DNA from: Candidatus Margulisiibacteriota bacterium
Lineage (GTDB): Bacteria > Margulisbacteria > WOR-1 > JAKLHX01 > JBAZKV01
Direction of reading: 5' to 3'
NCBI GenBank assembly: GCA_041650635.1
Contig: JBAZKV010000028.1
Coordinates: forward strand, 1-18,993
Length of the DNA: 18,993 bases
Shown in pieces: positions 6,970 to 14,400 of this stretch (position 1 is its first letter; each line of letters begins with the position of its first letter). A program made the position numbers and the translations under genes. The notes beneath the pieces were generated by a model. It was given only the letters and a program-made list of their open reading frames with translations. It was not told the origin of the DNA and made no database searches.

Positions 6970-7770
6970 TTAGCCCTTCATCCTTTCAAGGGTGGTAAGC
7001 ATTGCTTCGTAACTTGACACTGCCTTTGTGACGGTGTCGAACACCCTCTGGACCATTATCATCCTCATCATTTCGGAAATAACATCCACATTGGACTGCT
7101 CAAGAGCTCCCTGCTGAATGTAGCCGAAGTTGTCTTGCGTCGGGTTGCCGAACAGAGGCTCTCCGGACGAATCAGTCTGAGCGAACAGGTTCTGCCCGAT
7201 GCTCTTGAGTCCGGGAGCGTTAGGGAATTTAGCAAGGACAAGCTGCCCTATTTCTGTGGCTTCCGAAGAGTTATTGATATAGACCAGTACGGTGCCGTCC
7301 TGCTTGACCAATACTGATGTAGTGCCCTCGGGGATCGTTATCGGAGGGTCCATCATCCTTCCGTTGGGGTCCACAACATTGCCCTGGTTATCAATGTGGA
7401 AGTTCCCTGCCCTGGTGTAGGCCGGAGTTCCGTCGGCAAGAGTAAGCTGAAAAAAACCTTCGCCCTGTATTGCAAGGTCCATAGGCTGGTTGGTGGTTTC
7501 GATCGTGCCCTGCATAAAATCCTTGCGGGTAGATGTCACTCTTACGCCGGTCCCATATTCAAGGGAATCGGAGGAAAGGCCGTTGGCCTTTTTTATCGCC
7601 TCGGCAAGTTTTGAATCAAAGGTTTTTTCCACATAAAGCAGGCTTTCCTTTTCCGTCCTGCCCTTTTTAAATGCCACGGTCTTTGCATTCGCAAGATTGT
7701 TGGAGATGTCTATCATTTCGTCCTGAAATGTGTTGAGCCCGGTTGCCGCGACATAGAGCGGTTGGAACAT
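6970..7770 (-). CDS. flgG: Flagellar distal rod protein FlgG
   Basis: FlgG is the distal rod subunit. At 266 residues it has the usual length. The N-terminal axial motif (LYVAATGLNTFQDEMIDISNNLANAKTVAFKKGR), the central core (TNQPMDLAIQGEGFFQLTLADGTPAYTRAGNF) and the C-terminal coiled segment (QSNVDVISEMMRMIMVQRVFDTVTKAV) are all typical. The start follows a perfect-looking AAAGGAGGT ribosome site seven bases upstream, the strongest in the cluster and fitting a subunit needed in many copies. It lies 22 bp after its flgF/flgG-like paralog. Confidence 0.95.
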   Translation of the reverse strand: MFQPLYVAATGLNTFQDEMIDISNNLANAKTVAFKKGRTEKESLLYVEKTFDSKLAEAIKKANGLSSDSLEYGTGVRVTSTRKDFMQGTIETTNQPMDLAIQGEGFFQLTLADGTPAYTRAGNFHIDNQGNVVDPNGRMMDPPITIPEGTTSVLVKQDGTVLVYINNSSEATEIGQLVLAKFPNAPGLKSIGQNLFAQTDSSGEPLFGNPTQDNFGYIQQGALEQSNVDVISEMMRMIMVQRVFDTVTKAVSSYEAMLTTLERMKG

Positions 7771-7792
7771 GATCGTTACCTCCTTTTATCCG

Positions 7793-8542
7793 TCATTGGG
7801 CGGGACGCCCCATTTCAAGGGACCTTGTAAGAGAGGCATCCCTTGTTTGTATGATCTTGGCATCAAAGCCGTACACCCTCTGCAAAAAGATCATCTGCAT
7901 CATCTCGTCCATGATGTTCACATTTGAAGCCTCGATATAACCCTGCAGGACCCTGGGGTTCTCGTTCACGGAGTAGATCAGAGAGCCGTTCTCCGGGACC
8001 TTAAAGACAACATTGTTGACCGACTCCAGTTTGGACGGGTCCTCAAAAACAACTATCTTCATGGTGTCGATCTTTGCCCCGTCGGACATTATGTCGCCGT
8101 TCTGCATGATCTCTATTGACGAGCCCGGAACGACGGCGATAGAGCCTCCCTGTCCGAGAACCGGGTTCCTGCCCGAAACCGACTTTAGCACGCCGTTCTC
8201 ATCCAGAGTAAACCTCCCGTCCCTGGTGTACAGCTCTCCGGAAGCGCCTTCCAGAGCAAAGTACCCTTCCCCGACCACGGCAAGGTCCGTAGGAGAACCG
8301 GTACGCAGAAGCGCTCCGTGGGTTTTATCCTGCTGAACGCTTTTTACTTCCGGGACCATTGCCTGAGCTCCCGCAGACTTGTTCTGGGCTTTTTGGAGCA
8401 TCACGGGAAAAGAATTGACCTGGACCTGGCTCTTTTTAAAGCCCGGCGTCTGCGCATTGACTATATTGTTCATCATTGCCTTGACATTCTGGTCCGTTGT
8501 GTCAAGGCCTCTTCTTCCTATTTCGAGTATCCTGTCGGTCAT
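7793..8542 (-). CDS. flgF: FlgF/FlgG-family rod protein (probable FlgF)
   Basis: A 249-residue paralog of the following FlgG, in the position usually held by proximal rod protein FlgF. The N-terminus reads ILEIGRRGLDTTDQNVKAMMNNIVNAQTPGFKKSQ, the core SPTDLAVVGEGYFALEGASGELYTRDGRF, and the C-terminus ASNVNIMDEMMQMIFLQRVYGFDAKII. It departs from the usual start of the family (no Y.aasGm segment; instead TDRILEIGRRGLD), so FlgF versus a second FlgG-like rod protein cannot be settled by eye. It is the first gene of the long basal-body operon and lies just downstream of duplicated promoters. GGAG sits seven bases before the ATG. Confidence 0.85.
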   Translation of the reverse strand: MTDRILEIGRRGLDTTDQNVKAMMNNIVNAQTPGFKKSQVQVNSFPVMLQKAQNKSAGAQAMVPEVKSVQQDKTHGALLRTGSPTDLAVVGEGYFALEGASGELYTRDGRFTLDENGVLKSVSGRNPVLGQGGSIAVVPGSSIEIMQNGDIMSDGAKIDTMKIVVFEDPSKLESVNNVVFKVPENGSLIYSVNENPRVLQGYIEASNVNIMDEMMQMIFLQRVYGFDAKIIQTRDASLTRSLEMGRPAQ

Positions 8543-8581
8543 TTACAGTCTCCGTACCTTTCGCTATATATATTTTTATAT

Positions 8582-8616
8582 ATTATACACAAGGGTCAAG
8601 AAAAAGCAAGAAAGAT
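8582..8616 (-). promoter_or_regulatory. Promoter P2 of basal-body operon (second copy of a duplicated unit)
   Basis: On the minus strand TTGCTT (8604-8609) and TATAAT (8582-8587) are 16 bp apart, about 40 bp before the flgF-like ATG. The unit shares its first 12 bases (ATCTTTCTTGCT) and the identical -10, at the same distance, with the unit at 8625-8659. Its spacer contains CTTGACCCTT, the core word of the palindromic element near 15150 and 18230. The strand downstream is very A/T-rich up to the ribosome site. Prediction by eye only. Confidence 0.6.
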
Positions 8617-8624
8617 CTGCCTGA

Positions 8625-8659
8625 ATTATAGCACGGGGGTAAAAGATAGCAAGAAAGAT
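8625..8659 (-). promoter_or_regulatory. Promoter P1 of basal-body operon (first copy of a duplicated unit)
   Basis: On the minus strand TTGCTA (8647-8652) and TATAAT (8625-8630) are 16 bp apart, with TGC directly before the -10, an extended -10 motif. The upstream end of the unit overlaps the last base of the fhlB-like stop codon. This looks like a vegetative sigma-70-type promoter rather than a sigma-28 (GCCGATAA) promoter, so basal-body genes would not depend on the sigma factor encoded within the operon. Confidence 0.6.
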
Positions 8660-8979
8660 TATTTCCGGCTGTCTTTTCTAATCTTTTTGAACAGTTTTTC
8701 TTTTTTAGCGGCCATCCTGTCCAGCTGGTAGACAAAGAACAGGACCTCGGCCACAAGCACATATAGTTCGGGAGGAACAGGCATATCGATCTGCAGCTTG
8801 GAAAGCATTGATGCAAGGCCGGCATTTTCGTGCAGCGGGATCTTGTTCTCTTCCGCTATCCTTAATATCTCATCGGCAACCACTCCTTTGCCCGAAGCAA
8901 CAATAAGAGGGGCCGAATCCTTGTCCATCTCATAGCGGATGGCTATAGCCGTCTTTTTTTTGTTGTCTTCTTCCGCCAT
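8659..8979 (-). CDS. Stand-alone FlhB C-terminal domain protein (FhlB / YlqH-like)
   Basis: A 106-residue cytoplasmic protein matching only the C-terminal cytoplasmic domain of FlhB, the export-switch component of the flagellar type III system. The match begins where FlhB continues after its NPTH self-cleavage motif (KKTAIAIRYEMDKDSAPLIVASGKG) and runs through ILRIAEENKIPLHENAGLASMLSKLQIDMPVPPELYVLVAEVLFFVYQLD. No membrane helices and no NPTH are present. Such FhlB proteins can partly substitute for the cleaved FlhB fragment in other bacteria. The tail is Lys/Arg-rich. It overlaps the upstream FliK-like gene by one base (TAATG), and the same gene pair occurs in Bacillus as ylqG-ylqH. Full-length FlhB would be expected elsewhere in the genome. 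Confidence 0.85.
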   Translation of the reverse strand: MAEEDNKKKTAIAIRYEMDKDSAPLIVASGKGVVADEILRIAEENKIPLHENAGLASMLSKLQIDMPVPPELYVLVAEVLFFVYQLDRMAAKKEKLFKKIRKDSRK

Positions 8980-10241
8980 TACGCCTCCGTATCTATCCTG
9001 AACAGGTGCTCCAGTCCCAGGAGCGGTAAAAGATAGGGCTTGATCATCGCCATCGAAGGGCTGAGCTTTACCATGAGGTTTTGAACATTATAGTCTTTGC
9101 TGTTGAGGGCTTTTTTCAGCGTTTTGCTCTCTTCCTCGACCAGCTTTTTGACATCCTCATACTCGGTGTTGAAAATGAACTTAAGGTCCTTGTTCTTTAC
9201 GGTAAGAGATACCACTATCTTGCCAAGACTCTGCGTTTCAAGCCCTATGACCAGCTGGGTGTTCTTTGGATCTATCGAAGCGCTCCTGCCCTGCTCCTGC
9301 TTGATTATTATGTCCACCGTGCTAGGAGGTTTGACAAGGCTGTTGGGCACCTGGTAATAGAGATAGTTCTCCTGGCCTAGATTTTCCTTGGCCGGTTTCT
9401 GGCTCAGCAAAGCCTGGGCCATCAGATTATCCAAAAGGCCGTTCATTTTATTGATGGAAGACATTAGAGAGGAAATAAAGGATTCGCCTTCCAGCGTTGA
9501 GCCTTGGGACTTGCCCATCGCTTTTTCCTGGAGGCCCTCCAGCAGGGCTTTCATGCTGCGCACATCGCTTAGAAGGTCCTGCCTGTCTATTAGCGGAAGT
9601 CCTTCGGTAGTGAACTTATACTTTTTGGGAAGGTCCTCTATCATGTTCATGAACTGGGAGATGAGAGCCGATACATTGGTCAGGACCGAAGATGACAGCA
9701 GCGTCGGATTGGCGGCTATCGCCGCCGAAAGGTTTGCAAAGGATTCTTTGGCGGAAAGAAGCTGAGAAGCCATGGAAGGGTTTTCAGAAAACTGATTTGC
9801 CAGCGCTCTCAGCGCCCCTTTGGGTGCATCCACGCCCTTAAGGATAAGGACCAGCGCGGCCTCCTGGGTGTTTACCGCCTTGTCGGTGCCGTCAAGCAGT
9901 GACAGGGCTCTGCCAAAGTTCTCTCTGGAAAGCTCGATGCCGAATTTAAGCATGAGGGAAGCAAGCTTAACATTTGCCTCCGTGTCGGGCAGCTGCATCG
10001 ATAAAAGGTGGGCTTTCAGGTCCGATACTGTGAGCTGTCTTGCGACGCTTGTTCTCTGGGCGGTTAGCGGGGCGGGTGCCTGTGTCTGGGCCTGCATCTC
10101 GGTCTGGGCAACCGGGGTCTTTGCGGCGGCCTCTTTTGCGGGAGCCGCGTCCCCGGAAGTGTTGGCTTTTACGCCCGAAGGCCAGATCACCGGTTTGCCC
10201 GGGTGGATACCTCCTCCAGCAGCAGCAAAATTGTCCGCCAT
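8979..10241 (-). CDS. FliK-like / YlqG-like flagellar protein (putative hook-length control relative)
   Basis: A 420-residue protein without signal peptide. Residues ~20-60 are Ala/Pro/Thr/Gln-rich, a disordered export-type N-terminus. A long helical middle follows (about 70-290: LSMQLPDTEANVKLASLMLKFG, SSSVLTNVSALISQFMNMIEDL). The C-terminal region (about 340-400: LVIGLETQSLGKIVVSLTVKNKDLKFIFNTE, then VKKLVEEESKTLKKAL) follows the FliK C-terminal (Flg_hook) layout, in which a beta-rich 'LG.v.v.l....g.l...f' segment precedes a helix. Its partner, the overlapping FhlB-like gene, makes this a YlqG-YlqH-type pair. Whether it is the cell's hook-length ruler or a separate paralog cannot be told here. 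It is the first gene after a strong promoter. Confidence 0.7.
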   Translation of the reverse strand: MADNFAAAGGGIHPGKPVIWPSGVKANTSGDAAPAKEAAAKTPVAQTEMQAQTQAPAPLTAQRTSVARQLTVSDLKAHLLSMQLPDTEANVKLASLMLKFGIELSRENFGRALSLLDGTDKAVNTQEAALVLILKGVDAPKGALRALANQFSENPSMASQLLSAKESFANLSAAIAANPTLLSSSVLTNVSALISQFMNMIEDLPKKYKFTTEGLPLIDRQDLLSDVRSMKALLEGLQEKAMGKSQGSTLEGESFISSLMSSINKMNGLLDNLMAQALLSQKPAKENLGQENYLYYQVPNSLVKPPSTVDIIIKQEQGRSASIDPKNTQLVIGLETQSLGKIVVSLTVKNKDLKFIFNTEYEDVKKLVEEESKTLKKALNSKDYNVQNLMVKLSPSMAMIKPYLLPLLGLEHLFRIDTEA

Positions 10242-10259
10242 ATCCTTTTACCCCAAAAA

Positions 10260-10288
10260 ATGATAACCCCAAATAGATATATTGTCAA
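10260..10288 (-). promoter_or_regulatory. Sigma-70-type promoter of the FliK-like/fhlB-like operon
   Basis: On the minus strand, TTGACA (10283-10288, perfect -35) is followed 17 bp later by TATCAT (10260-10265, one mismatch). Transcription would start about 12 bases before the ATG, leaving a very short leader with GGGG and AAAGGA close to the start. The rest of the 119-bp gap after rplY (10289-10360) shows no clear terminator or other feature. Confidence 0.7.
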
Positions 10289-10360
10289 ACAAGGGGGTTC
10301 TAAGTATCTATCGTACTATGAGAGAAGAATCTTGCAGGGAAATACAACAGTGATGCGGAA

Positions 10361-11101
10361 CTATTTGCCTTGTTTCGGCGCGGCTTTTGCCTTGGCATCG
10401 GTCTTTGCGGCCTCAGGCGCGGCGGCTCCGGCAGCGGCAGGGGCTCCGGGAGCTGCAGCGGCGCCGGCAGCGCCGGCTTCGGCCGCTGGGACCTCCCCTG
10501 CAACAGCAGCAGCTTCAACAGGAGCAGCAACTTCCTCTTCTTTGGCAGGAGCCGAAACAGTGACAACAACATCCTCTCCAAAAGAAGTGATAGAGACGCC
10601 TTTTGGAGGGACCACCTGAGAAACATGTATCGAAGCGCCGATCTTGAGAGTAGTAACATCCACCTCTATCTTGTCAGGAATGGCGGTAGGAAGACACTTG
10701 ACCTCAAGCTGTCTTATTGCCTGAACAAGGATGCCGCCGTCAAGTTTGACACCTTCGGCCTCCCCTGTTAGGACAACAGGCACCTTGGTGCGTATTTCCT
10801 TCTCAAGGTCCACTTTTAAGAAGTCTATATGAGTGACTTTGTCAGTAATGGCATCGGACTCAATATCGTGTGCAAGCACCGGAAAGCTGGTCTTTCCGCT
10901 CTTCTGTTCAACATTGAGAGTGATAAGGGCGTTCTTTCCGGCGCTCCCCCTCATCACAGCCATAAAACCTTTGCTGTCAACCGACACGGAAACAGGCTCC
11001 ATTCCCTTGCCGTAGACTACGGCGGGTATAAGGCCGGCCCTTCGCACGGCTGCTGCTTTTTGGTCCCTTGACTTGGCCTCTATCTGGATCTTTTTCATCA
11101 T
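10361..11101 (-). CDS. rplY: 50S ribosomal protein L25 (CTC/TL5 long form)
   Basis: Binds 5S rRNA in the large ribosomal subunit. The 246 residues comprise an L25 domain (about 1-95: SRDQKAAAVRRAGLIPAVVYGKG, DFLKVDLEKEIRTKVPVVLTGEAEGVKLDGG) and the TL5/CTC C-terminal domain (about 96-187: RQLEVKCLPTAIPDKIEVDVTTLKIGASIHVSQV). A low-complexity tail of about 58 residues follows (Ala/Pro/Glu/Gly-rich, ending in Lys/Gln). Long-form L25 proteins often have an acidic Ala/Glu tail; this one is especially Ala/Gly-rich. Two adjacent ATGs begin the frame. No Shine-Dalgarno is visible, and a promoter -10 ends only eight bases before the first ATG, pointing to leaderless translation. Confidence 0.95.
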   Translation of the reverse strand: MMKKIQIEAKSRDQKAAAVRRAGLIPAVVYGKGMEPVSVSVDSKGFMAVMRGSAGKNALITLNVEQKSGKTSFPVLAHDIESDAITDKVTHIDFLKVDLEKEIRTKVPVVLTGEAEGVKLDGGILVQAIRQLEVKCLPTAIPDKIEVDVTTLKIGASIHVSQVVPPKGVSITSFGEDVVVTVSAPAKEEEVAAPVEAAAVAGEVPAAEAGAAGAAAAPGAPAAAGAAAPEAAKTDAKAKAAPKQGK

Positions 11102-11109
11102 ATATAGAA

Positions 11110-11138
11110 ATTATATCTTAATTTTTCGGTAAAAACAA
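11110..11138 (-). promoter_or_regulatory. Promoter giving a leaderless or near-leaderless rplY mRNA
   Basis: On the minus strand TTGTTT (11133-11138) and a perfect TATAAT (11110-11115) are separated by 17 bp. The -10 overlaps the hisI stop codon. Transcription about seven bases after TATAAT would begin within 0-4 bases of the rplY ATG at 11101. No ribosome binding site exists in this short stretch. Confidence 0.6.
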
Positions 11139-11452
11139 CTGCGGTTGCCCGTGTGGCATGCAGGTCCGGTCTGGTCTACCTTGAGCAGTATAGCGTCAAT
11201 ATCGCAGTCGTAATATACCTCTTTAACGTCCTGGATATGCCCCGACTGCTCCCCTTTCATCCAGAACTTGTTCCTGCTCCTGCTCCAGTACCAGGCCTTT
11301 TTTTCTTTGACCGTGCGCTCAAGCGCTTCCCGGTTCATATAAGCCAGCATCAGCACCTCTCCGGTCTTGTGATCCTGCGCAATGGCCGGGACCAGCCCTT
11401 CGTTGTTAAACTTTATTTTGAGGCCCTTAAGCTCATCCTGAGTCATGTCCAT
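11111..11452 (-). CDS. hisI: Phosphoribosyl-AMP cyclohydrolase HisI
   Basis: HisI opens the purine ring of phosphoribosyl-AMP, the third step of histidine synthesis. The 113 residues contain the family core: GEVLMLAYMNREAL, TVKEKKAWYWSRSRNKFWMKGEQSGHIQ, and DCDIDAILLKVDQTGPACHTGNRSCF. Cys83, Cys99 and Cys106 match the zinc ligands, and Asp82, Asp84 and Asp86 match the acidic magnesium-binding residues. There is no HisE pyrophosphohydrolase domain, so this is the monofunctional type. I chose the ATG at 11450-11452: AAGGAG lies seven bases upstream, and the start is one base past the dnaE stop. A longer in-frame reading that overlaps dnaE by ~70 bp is unlikely. No other histidine genes are in the window. 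Confidence 0.94.
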   Translation of the reverse strand: MDMTQDELKGLKIKFNNEGLVPAIAQDHKTGEVLMLAYMNREALERTVKEKKAWYWSRSRNKFWMKGEQSGHIQDVKEVYYDCDIDAILLKVDQTGPACHTGNRSCFYRKIKI

Positions 11453-11453
11453 C

Positions 11454-14400
11454 TTATTTCTCCTTATCAAAAGATATCCAGGCCGAGTCTTTTCCGTTGA
11501 TCCTTTCGATCCTGTCAACAAGGTCCGGGGTAATATTGAACGCGAACCGGTCGCCTGCCGATACCACGCTGCCGTTCATGTGAAAAAAGGCCTTATCGGA
11601 ACCCCCGTTTATGGAAAGAAGGTCCTTTATCCTTTTAAGGTTCTCAACTTTAACCCTCTCGTCCAGTCTTATGTGCAGGAACCTTGAGGCAGCGGGACTG
11701 TCCAGTAGCTCGGCCGACTCGCAGATGAGCTGGGGTTCGTCATCCTTAAAGTCCAGCCTGCCGGACAGGATAACAGGAGTGTCCTCTCCAAGAAGATTGG
11801 AATATTTTTCATAGGTCCTGGGAAACACCACCACTCTCATCGCTCCTGTAAGGTCTTCCAGAACCGCCACCAGCATCAGGTCCTTCTTTTTTGTCGTTAT
11901 TTTTTTTGACCCGACCATTATCCCGCCAAGTCTGACAACAGCGCCTTCCCCTTTCTCAAGCGCCTCGGCTATTGGAATGGCAGCCCTTTTTGTAAGAGCA
12001 TCTCCTATATGGTGCAGAGGATGGTCCGACAGGTAAAAGCCAAGAACATCCTTTTCCATCCGCAAAAGCTGGGGAGGCGAAAATTCCGGCTCTTCTTCGC
12101 AAAGGTTTTCGCTGCCTCCCACAGAAAGTTTAAGATCAAAAAGAGCTGACTGTCTCGATTGCCCTGCCCCTTCTTTCTGCGCCCTCAAGGTCACTGACGA
12201 GAGCCCCGACAAAAGAGCCGAGCGCCTCAGCTTAAAGCAGTCCATGGCACCCGCCTTGATCAGGCTCTCCAGGACTTTTTTATTGGCCTGCCTCAGATCG
12301 ACCCTTCGGCACAGGTCCGAAAGGGACGAGAAAGGGCCTCCCGTCTGCCTTGCCGCAACTATAGACTCTATCGCTCCTATCCCGACATTCTTTATGGCCG
12401 CAAGCCCAAAGCGTATTGCCTGTCCTTCCACAGTAAAGTCCTTGGCGCTTTGATTGACATCTGGAGGGAGGACCTTTATCCCCATCCTTCTGCATTCCGA
12501 GACATAAAACACTACCTTGTCCGTCACCCCGGTAACCGAGGTGAGCAGGGCCGCCATGAACTCCACCGGATAATTGGCCTTAAGATAAGCGGTCTGGTAA
12601 GAAATAACCGCGTAAGAAGTGCTGTGCGACTTGTTAAACCCGTACCCCGCGAATTTTTCGACCAGGGCAAAGAGCTCTTCCGCTTTTTTCTGGGGGGTGC
12701 CGAGCTTTACCGCGCCCTCAATGAACTTTTGCCTCTGCTTTGCCATGAGGGCCGTCTTCTTCTTGCCCATGGCCCAGCGCAGGACATCCGCTTCTCCAAG
12801 AGTAAAACCCGCCACGGAGGAAGCTATCCTCATCACCTGTTCCTGATAAAGGATCACTCCGTAGGTCTCGCTAAGGACCGGCTCAAGCTCAGGGAGCTCA
12901 TATTTGACCGGCACTTTGCCGTGCTTTCTCTTGGTAAAATCCTCCACCATCCCGCTTTCGAGCGGTCCCGGACGGTAAAGCGCCAGCAGCGCGATAACCT
13001 CCTCAAACTTTTCAGGCCTCAGTTCTTTTATGAGGCGGCGCATGCCGTGGCTCTCAAGCTGAAAGATGCCGATAGTTTCTCCCCTGCACAAAAGGTCGTA
13101 GGTGCTGCGGTCATCCAGAGGCAGACCAAGGACATCCAGTTCGATCCCTTTTGTGCTCTTAACGAGTTTGGTGGCATGAGCTATCATGGTCAGGTTGCGC
13201 AGCCCCAAAAAGTCCATCTTGAGCAGCCCGATCTTTTCTAGGTCTTCCATGGGATACTGCGTCACCGTCTGAGTCTCATTCATAAGGGAAAGCGGCACAT
13301 ATTCGGTAAGCGGCTTGTTGGAAATGACCACTCCTGCGGCATGTACGCTTGCATGGCGCGTCAGCCCTTCAAGGGTTTTTGCCGTATCAATGAGGTTCTT
13401 TACCGAAGGATCTGCCTCGTACATGCCTTTAAGCTCTTTGACCTCTTTCATGGCCTTATCTATCGACGCATCCGGCCCCTGGGGGATCAGCTTGGCTATC
13501 CTGTCAACTTCCGCCAGAGGGACTCTCTGCACCCTTCCAACATCCCTTATGGCGGCCCTGGCGGCCATGGTGCCAAAGGTGATTATCTGCGCCACATTGC
13601 TCTGGCCGTACTTTTTTGAAACATATTCTATTATCTCCTGCCTTCTTTCAAAGCAGAAATCCACATCTATGTCGGGCATGGTGACACGGTCCGGATTTAG
13701 GAACCTTTCAAATATAAGTCCGTACTTAAGAGGTTCTACTTCGGTGATCCCGATAGAATACGACACAATGCTCCCTGCGGCCGAACCTCTGCCGGGACCG
13801 ACCTCTATCCCCTGCTGTTTGGCATAGTTGGTAAAATCCGATACTATAAGGAAGAAAGGGGCATATCCCACTTTTTCTATAACTCCCAGCTCATACTCAA
13901 GCCTGTCAATGGCCTCTTTAGAAGGTTTAGAGCCATACCGTTTTATCAGCCCTTCTTTTGCCAATTGTTTTAGATATGAGAATGAGGTATAGCCCTCCGG
14001 CACTTCGTATTCTGGCAGATGCAGCTTGCCGGTCTCTATCTCAAGCCTGCACTTTTCGGCGATCTCTTTTGTGTTGGTCAGCGCCTCCGGGCATTCCTTA
14101 AAAAGCTCATGCATTTCCAGCGCCGATTTTAAATAGAACTCTTCCCCTCCGAAGCGCATACGGTCTTCTTCATCAATGAAGCGCCCGGTTTGAATGCATA
14201 GCAGCACATCCTGCGCTTTTGCATCCTTTCTTTCCGTGTAGTGGGAGTCGTTCGTGGCGGCCACTTTGATGTCCAGCTTCTTGGATATCTTTAGAAGTTC
14301 CCTGTTTATGGTCTTTTGCTCGGGGATACCGTTGTCCATCATTTCCAGATAAAAATCTGCGCCAAGCACTTCCTTAAATTCGGCCGCTTTGCTGCCGGCT

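Noticed and set aside
7330..7350. CCGATAA on the minus strand as a sigma-28 -10 element
   Set aside because: It lies inside flgG coding sequence with no TAAA-type -35 at the proper distance upstream.
10203..10619. Ala-rich plus-strand open frame overlapping rplY
   Set aside because: It is the complement of the Ala/Gly-rich L25 tail. The low-complexity composition explains the open frame.
11453..11521. Longer start for HisI overlapping dnaE
   Set aside because: The extra 23 residues are antiparallel to nothing in the family and come from dnaE in another frame; the ATG at 11452 has AAGGAG at the right distance.
12450..13241. Long open frame (263 codons) on the plus strand
   Set aside because: It lies wholly antisense to dnaE, whose protein is unmistakable; the plus-strand translation resembles no known family and is a by-product of codon bias.
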